Below are positions 5,287-8,242 of a stretch of DNA of 8,242 bases, piece by piece (the first letter of the stretch is position 1; every line of letters starts with the position of its first letter). The position numbers and the translations under genes are program-made. The notes under the pieces are model-generated. The model was not told the origin of the DNA and did no database searches. It worked only from the letters and a program-made list of their open reading frames with translations. The stretch lies in assembly GCA_021162125.1 (NCBI GenBank), contig JAGGZG010000050.1:1-8242 (forward strand), in the 5' to 3' direction. The stretch comes from Anaerolineae bacterium. GTDB taxonomy: Bacteria; Chloroflexota; Anaerolineae; JACIWR01.

Positions 5287-6705
5287 CTATCCAAACCAGA
5301 CCTGTTCCTCACCTACGCGGATGACCTTCTCCCGCAGTTCGCCGGACATTATCTTTTCCGCGGCCTCCAGGCCGGTCTCCATAGCGTGGTCCATGTTGAA
5401 GTAGCGGAACAGTCCCTGGCGACCAATGGTCAGCAGATTCTCAAAGTTGTGCAGGTAGCCAGTGAGCCGGTTCAGATTCTCCTCAAAGTCAAGGTCATAC
5501 GTCGGGTAAGCGTGGGTCATCCGCCGGGCGAAGTAGCCCAGGACTTCCTCGCGGCGAATGAGCCCGGCCCGTTCCAGGCCCTCCACGGAACGCTCAAAGA
5601 GTTCGCCATTGGAAGCATTCCACAGGTGGTCTCCCTCGTCGCAGGTAATCTCCACACACAGCGAGGTCTGTCCTTCCGGCACAGTGTCCTCGCTGAAATT
5701 GCGTATCTCGGAGATGCGGTTGAACACCTCCTCCTTCGCCGGGAAGTAAATCCAGTGGTCGTCGGTCACTCGCGGCTTGTCCAACATGATGTAGAGGAAA
5801 ACCATCGCCCGGTATTTGAGGTTATCCGCAGCGCGCAGGATCGTCGGTGGGGCGGCGGGTTGCATACTATACACCAGATTGTTGACGGGAATGCTGGAAA
5901 TCACGTAGTCCGCATCTAAACTCTGGAGTTCGCCCTCGTGGAGGTATAGCACCGACCGCGCCCGTCCATCGGCGTGCTCTACGGCCACCGCCCGGCTGTT
6001 GAGGTGGATGCGCCCGCCGTGGGCCCGAATCTCGTCGGCCAGGCGTTGAGGAAGGGTACCGATTCCGTGACGGGGATAGTGGAAATCAATCAGGTAGGGC
6101 GAGTGCTCAAACTCATCGGGGGGGCGGGTGTTGATGCCCAGGGTGTGCTTGATCAGGTCCCACAGGTCCACCACCGCCACACGCTGCGCCGCCCAACTCG
6201 ACGAGAGCTGCGTGGGGTCATTGCCCCACACCTTGGCCGTGTAAGGGCCGAAGTAGATGTCGTATAGCCGGCGACCGAAGCGGTTGACCACCCAACTCTC
6301 AAAGGAATCGTCAATCTTCGGCGCGATCTGCCCTCGTATCCAGGTGAACAGGAAATCGAAGAAACAGGGGATCGCGACGGAGAGGGGCAGGTTGCGCAGC
6401 AGGTTGGAGCCGGTCAGGGGATAGTCGAAGTAGCGGTTCATGAAATACACCGTGGTTTTCCGGTTCCGCCCCTGCAACTCGTTCCCCATCAATCCGCGCA
6501 CTTCGGCCAACAGATCGTCGTTCTTGGTGTGAAAACGATGCGGCCCGTAGTCGAAGATAAATCCGCCACGATCAAAGCTGGCTGCTAATCCGCCTAGTTC
6601 CGGGAGGGCCTCCAACACGTCCACCTCGAACCCGGCCTGCGCCAGCTTCCAGGCCGCGCTCAATCCGGCCAGCCCTCCGCCCAGAATTGCCACTTTTTCT
6701 GACAT
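5287..6705 (-). CDS. FAD-dependent UDP-galactopyranose mutase-like / amine-oxidase-fold protein
   Basis: This 472-residue cytoplasmic flavoprotein has the FAD-binding Rossmann motif at its N-terminus (VAILGGGLAGLSAAWKLA, about 5-22), then VDVLEA and ELGGL. The YGPHRFHTKN segment (53-62) resembles the GAHIFHT signature of UDP-galactopyranose mutase. PYTAKVWG (154-161) resembles GYTEKQWG of that family, and GRQGLFRYFNMDHAM near residue 428 is the second FAD-contact segment. I therefore favour a mutase-like role on a nucleotide sugar or glycan intermediate. At this length it also resembles the wider protoporphyrinogen-oxidase/amine-oxidase group, so a true mutase is not proven. The ATG at 6705 is preferred because GGGAG (6716-6720) lies 10 bp upstream; the ATG at 6732 has no ribosome site. 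It is followed at 85 bp by the radical SAM gene. Confidence 0.8.
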   Translation of the reverse strand: MSEKVAILGGGLAGLSAAWKLAQAGFEVDVLEALPELGGLAASFDRGGFIFDYGPHRFHTKNDDLLAEVRGLMGNELQGRNRKTTVYFMNRYFDYPLTGSNLLRNLPLSVAIPCFFDFLFTWIRGQIAPKIDDSFESWVVNRFGRRLYDIYFGPYTAKVWGNDPTQLSSSWAAQRVAVVDLWDLIKHTLGINTRPPDEFEHSPYLIDFHYPRHGIGTLPQRLADEIRAHGGRIHLNSRAVAVEHADGRARSVLYLHEGELQSLDADYVISSIPVNNLVYSMQPAAPPTILRAADNLKYRAMVFLYIMLDKPRVTDDHWIYFPAKEEVFNRISEIRNFSEDTVPEGQTSLCVEITCDEGDHLWNASNGELFERSVEGLERAGLIRREEVLGYFARRMTHAYPTYDLDFEENLNRLTGYLHNFENLLTIGRQGLFRYFNMDHAMETGLEAAEKIMSGELREKVIRVGEEQVWFG

Positions 6706-6825
6706 CGCGTGGTTACTCCCTTCAGTGTCCATCGTGTCATCTGCTGTGATCTGCGTTGCACGCCTGCACGTGAGTTATTCCCCCACGGCAGGTTGGCCAC
6801 GCGCTTTGCCCACCCATCACGCTCT

Positions 6826-6834
6826 ATTGTAGCA
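6826..6834 (-). promoter_or_regulatory. Candidate extended -10 promoter element for the flavoenzyme/radical SAM genes
   Basis: On the minus strand this reads TGCTACAAT, an extended -10 (TGn plus TACAAT, 5 of 6 to consensus). No good -35 hexamer is found 16-18 bp upstream, which extended -10 promoters can tolerate. Initiation near 6819 would leave a leader of about 114 nt before the ATG at 6705. It lies between the methyltransferase stop (6876) and the flavoenzyme, so it would uncouple the last two genes from the first two. Confidence 0.5.
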
Positions 6835-6875
6835 CGGCAAAGTTAAAACGATGTAAGAGAAACCCTAGAAATCGG

Positions 6876-7601
6876 TTAGAACCCTTTGCGGGCGATTAGC
6901 ACCAGGGAGAGACCAATGGGCGGGGGACGTAACGCCTCCAAGATAGCGCAGAGGGGAACCAGGAGATCAAAGATTCGGAGTTGGGATGCAGGGGCAATAC
7001 GCAGGCGCAGGAGCTTGCCGCTCACCCACCAGCCCAGGACGGCCAACAGGTTGAGGTAGAAGCACGTCTCGGGAGTGAAGCCTGCGTCTTTAGCCTTGCG
7101 GATTAGCTCGTCACGCCGGTAGCGACGCCAATGACCGATGGCTGCGTCCAGCGTGCCGTACAGGGCCGGGACGGCCGGCACCAGAAGAACCAACACACCG
7201 CCCGGAACCAGCACTCGATGGATGTTCTGCAGGGCTGCCAGGTCGTCGGCGATGTGCTCCAGAACGTTGAGACAGATCACGGTATCGAAGCCGTATTCGA
7301 TCAAAGGCGCTGGGTCGGCAGTGATGTCGTGGGGCAGGACGACGAGGTTGGGCGCATCGGGGAAGCGGGCGGCCACGGCTGCACAGTATTCGGCCGAGAG
7401 GTCGGTAGCCACCACCAATTCCCGGTCCAGCAGGAAAGGAGTGAAGTTGCCCAGCCCGCAGCCCACCTCCAGCACCCGCTGGCCGATGAATGGCCGCAGA
7501 CGACGGTACACCCAGCGGTCGTAGCGGCGAAGCAGCAAGCGACCACGGACTGCCGCTGCCAGGGCATCCGTCAGGTCTGACTCACTCGTCGTCCTGCCCA
7601 C
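6876..7601 (-). CDS. Class I SAM-dependent methyltransferase
   Basis: This 241-residue protein would transfer a methyl group from S-adenosylmethionine to an unknown acceptor. The Rossmann core is clear: motif I VLEVGCGLGN (43-52), acidic TDLS (66-69) for the ribose hydroxyls, FDTVICLNVLEHI (105-117, motif IV region), and LVPGG (131-135), which precedes a beta strand. The C-terminal third holds hydrophobic stretches (about 180-198 and 210-224) that may associate with the membrane or a lipid-linked substrate. The start is GTG at 7601, supported by GGGAGGAG (7605-7612) with 5 bp between GGAGG and the start. The gene overlaps the end of the upstream acyltransferase gene by 20 bp, indicating translational coupling. 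Neighbours suggest a glycan, lipid-linked sugar or fatty acyl acceptor. The fold is certain, the acceptor is not. Confidence 0.88.
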   Translation of the reverse strand: MGRTTSESDLTDALAAAVRGRLLLRRYDRWVYRRLRPFIGQRVLEVGCGLGNFTPFLLDRELVVATDLSAEYCAAVAARFPDAPNLVVLPHDITADPAPLIEYGFDTVICLNVLEHIADDLAALQNIHRVLVPGGVLVLLVPAVPALYGTLDAAIGHWRRYRRDELIRKAKDAGFTPETCFYLNLLAVLGWWVSGKLLRLRIAPASQLRIFDLLVPLCAILEALRPPPIGLSLVLIARKGF

Positions 7602-8242
7602 CGGCTCCTCCCAGCCGTTTGATCACCCGCGCCGGAGAACCGACGGCCACGGTGTAAGGCGGCACATCGCGGGTGACGACCGAACCCGCACCCACCACAC
7701 TGTTCCGGCCCACGCGCACCCCGTCCAGCACAATGGCCCCGCCGCCGATCCACGCCCCATCCTCGATAGTGATCCCCCGGCCACGGATACCCTGTTGAAT
7801 TACCGGCCGGGTGACGTCGTCGTACAGGTGATCCACTGCCAGGAGTTGCACGCGGGGGGCCAGCAGCACGTGGTCGCCGATGCGCACCCCACCCTGCCCG
7901 CGGATCAGGGTGAACTCGCCGAGGAAGCAATTGCGACCTACCCAGATGCCCGATTGGGGCAGCCCGCGAAAGTTGTACACGTGTAATTCCGAACCGTGCA
8001 TCACGAAAGTGTCGTCGCCGATGAAGATGCCCTGCGGACAGGCGTGGAGGTACACTCCGTAATCCAGGTAAACGTTGCGCCCCAGGGTGATATTGGCCGG
8101 CAAGCACAGCCGCACGTGTGACTCGATGGCCGGCAAGCCCTGGCTGTGCAGGATGAGTTTGTACGCCAGCGCCCGCAGGCCGATCCCCACCAGGCTGGGC
8201 ATCCCACCCAGGAGTAAAAATAGGGTCTGTTCCAACACGTAC
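7582..8242 (-). CDS. Hexapeptide-repeat acyltransferase, left-handed beta-helix family (5' partial)
   Basis: The protein is a predicted O- or N-acyltransferase of the kind that acetylates sugars in polysaccharide or LPS synthesis. Hexapeptide turns run through most of it: ANITLGRNVYLDYG, GIFIGDDTFVMHG, IWVGRNCFLGEFTLIRG, VRIGDHVLLAPRV, then ITIEDGAWIGGGAIVLDGVRVGRNSVVGAGSVV. The usual end signature VVTRDVPPYTVAVGSPARVIKR follows. The histidine in AVDHLYDD (about residue 137 counted from 8238) is placed like the catalytic histidine of related acetyltransferases. A GTG at 8238 could be a start, but the frame stays open to the window edge. The N-terminal LLGGMPSLVGIGLRALAYKLIL segment is normally preceded by more residues, so I treat the gene as truncated by the window. 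Its end overlaps the methyltransferase start by 20 bp. Confidence 0.87.
   Translation of the reverse strand, partial: YVLEQTLFLLLGGMPSLVGIGLRALAYKLILHSQGLPAIESHVRLCLPANITLGRNVYLDYGVYLHACPQGIFIGDDTFVMHGSELHVYNFRGLPQSGIWVGRNCFLGEFTLIRGQGGVRIGDHVLLAPRVQLLAVDHLYDDVTRPVIQQGIRGRGITIEDGAWIGGGAIVLDGVRVGRNSVVGAGSVVTRDVPPYTVAVGSPARVIKRLGGAGGQDDE

Noticed and set aside
5266..5919. Plus-strand frame of 217 codons opposite the flavoenzyme
   Set aside because: It is antisense to the conserved C-terminal FAD region, has no domain signature and starts in the dispersed repeat.
7131..7580. Plus-strand frames opposite the methyltransferase
   Set aside because: They are antisense to motifs I-IV of a clear methyltransferase, with Gln/His/Val-rich shadow composition.
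7571..8107. 178-codon minus-strand frame overlapping the acyltransferase in another frame
   Set aside because: It is Arg/Gly-rich shadow translation. The alternative frame carries the hexapeptide repeats and the family's C-terminal signature.

Overview
The window looks like a piece of a bacterial chromosome, most likely from the Chloroflexota (Anaerolineae-like). The reasons are a fairly GC-rich sequence, a threonine/proline-rich stalk on a secreted protein, several GTG starts, a tRNA gene without an encoded CCA, and many short GC-rich palindromic repeats between genes. No marker gene is present, so the phylum call is an inference.

Layout. Positions 1-3296 read on the plus strand: the C-terminal end of a Thr/Pro-stalked secreted protein; a membrane-anchored family 5 (peptide/nickel type) ABC transporter substrate-binding protein; a tRNA-Leu(CAG) that abuts a strong intrinsic terminator; and a two-gene AbrB/PIN-domain toxin-antitoxin operon with its own promoter. 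Positions 3297-3767 separate convergent transcription units and hold no credible gene. They contain a 224-226 bp element with imperfect terminal inverted repeats and a possible 3-bp target duplication (a MITE-like element), plus two further palindromes. Positions 3768-8242 read on the minus strand. In transcription order they are a hexapeptide-repeat acyltransferase (5' end outside the window), a class I SAM methyltransferase overlapping it by 20 bp, a UDP-galactopyranose-mutase-like FAD enzyme, and a B12-binding-type radical SAM protein.

How the genes fit together. The minus-strand genes resemble part of a surface polysaccharide or glycolipid cluster: acyl transfer, methylation, a sugar-mutase-like flavoenzyme and a radical SAM enzyme. 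Substrates cannot be read from the sequence. An extended -10 element between the methyltransferase and the flavoenzyme suggests that the last two genes can be transcribed separately. On the plus strand, the tRNA and toxin-antitoxin promoters share an unusual extended pattern, and a degenerate 8-bp tandem array lies between the toxin-antitoxin promoter and its first gene.

Most distinctive observations: the MITE-like element, the shared promoter architecture, the 8-bp array as a candidate antitoxin operator, and the flavoenzyme/radical SAM pair. I did not find a clearly new defence or mobile system.
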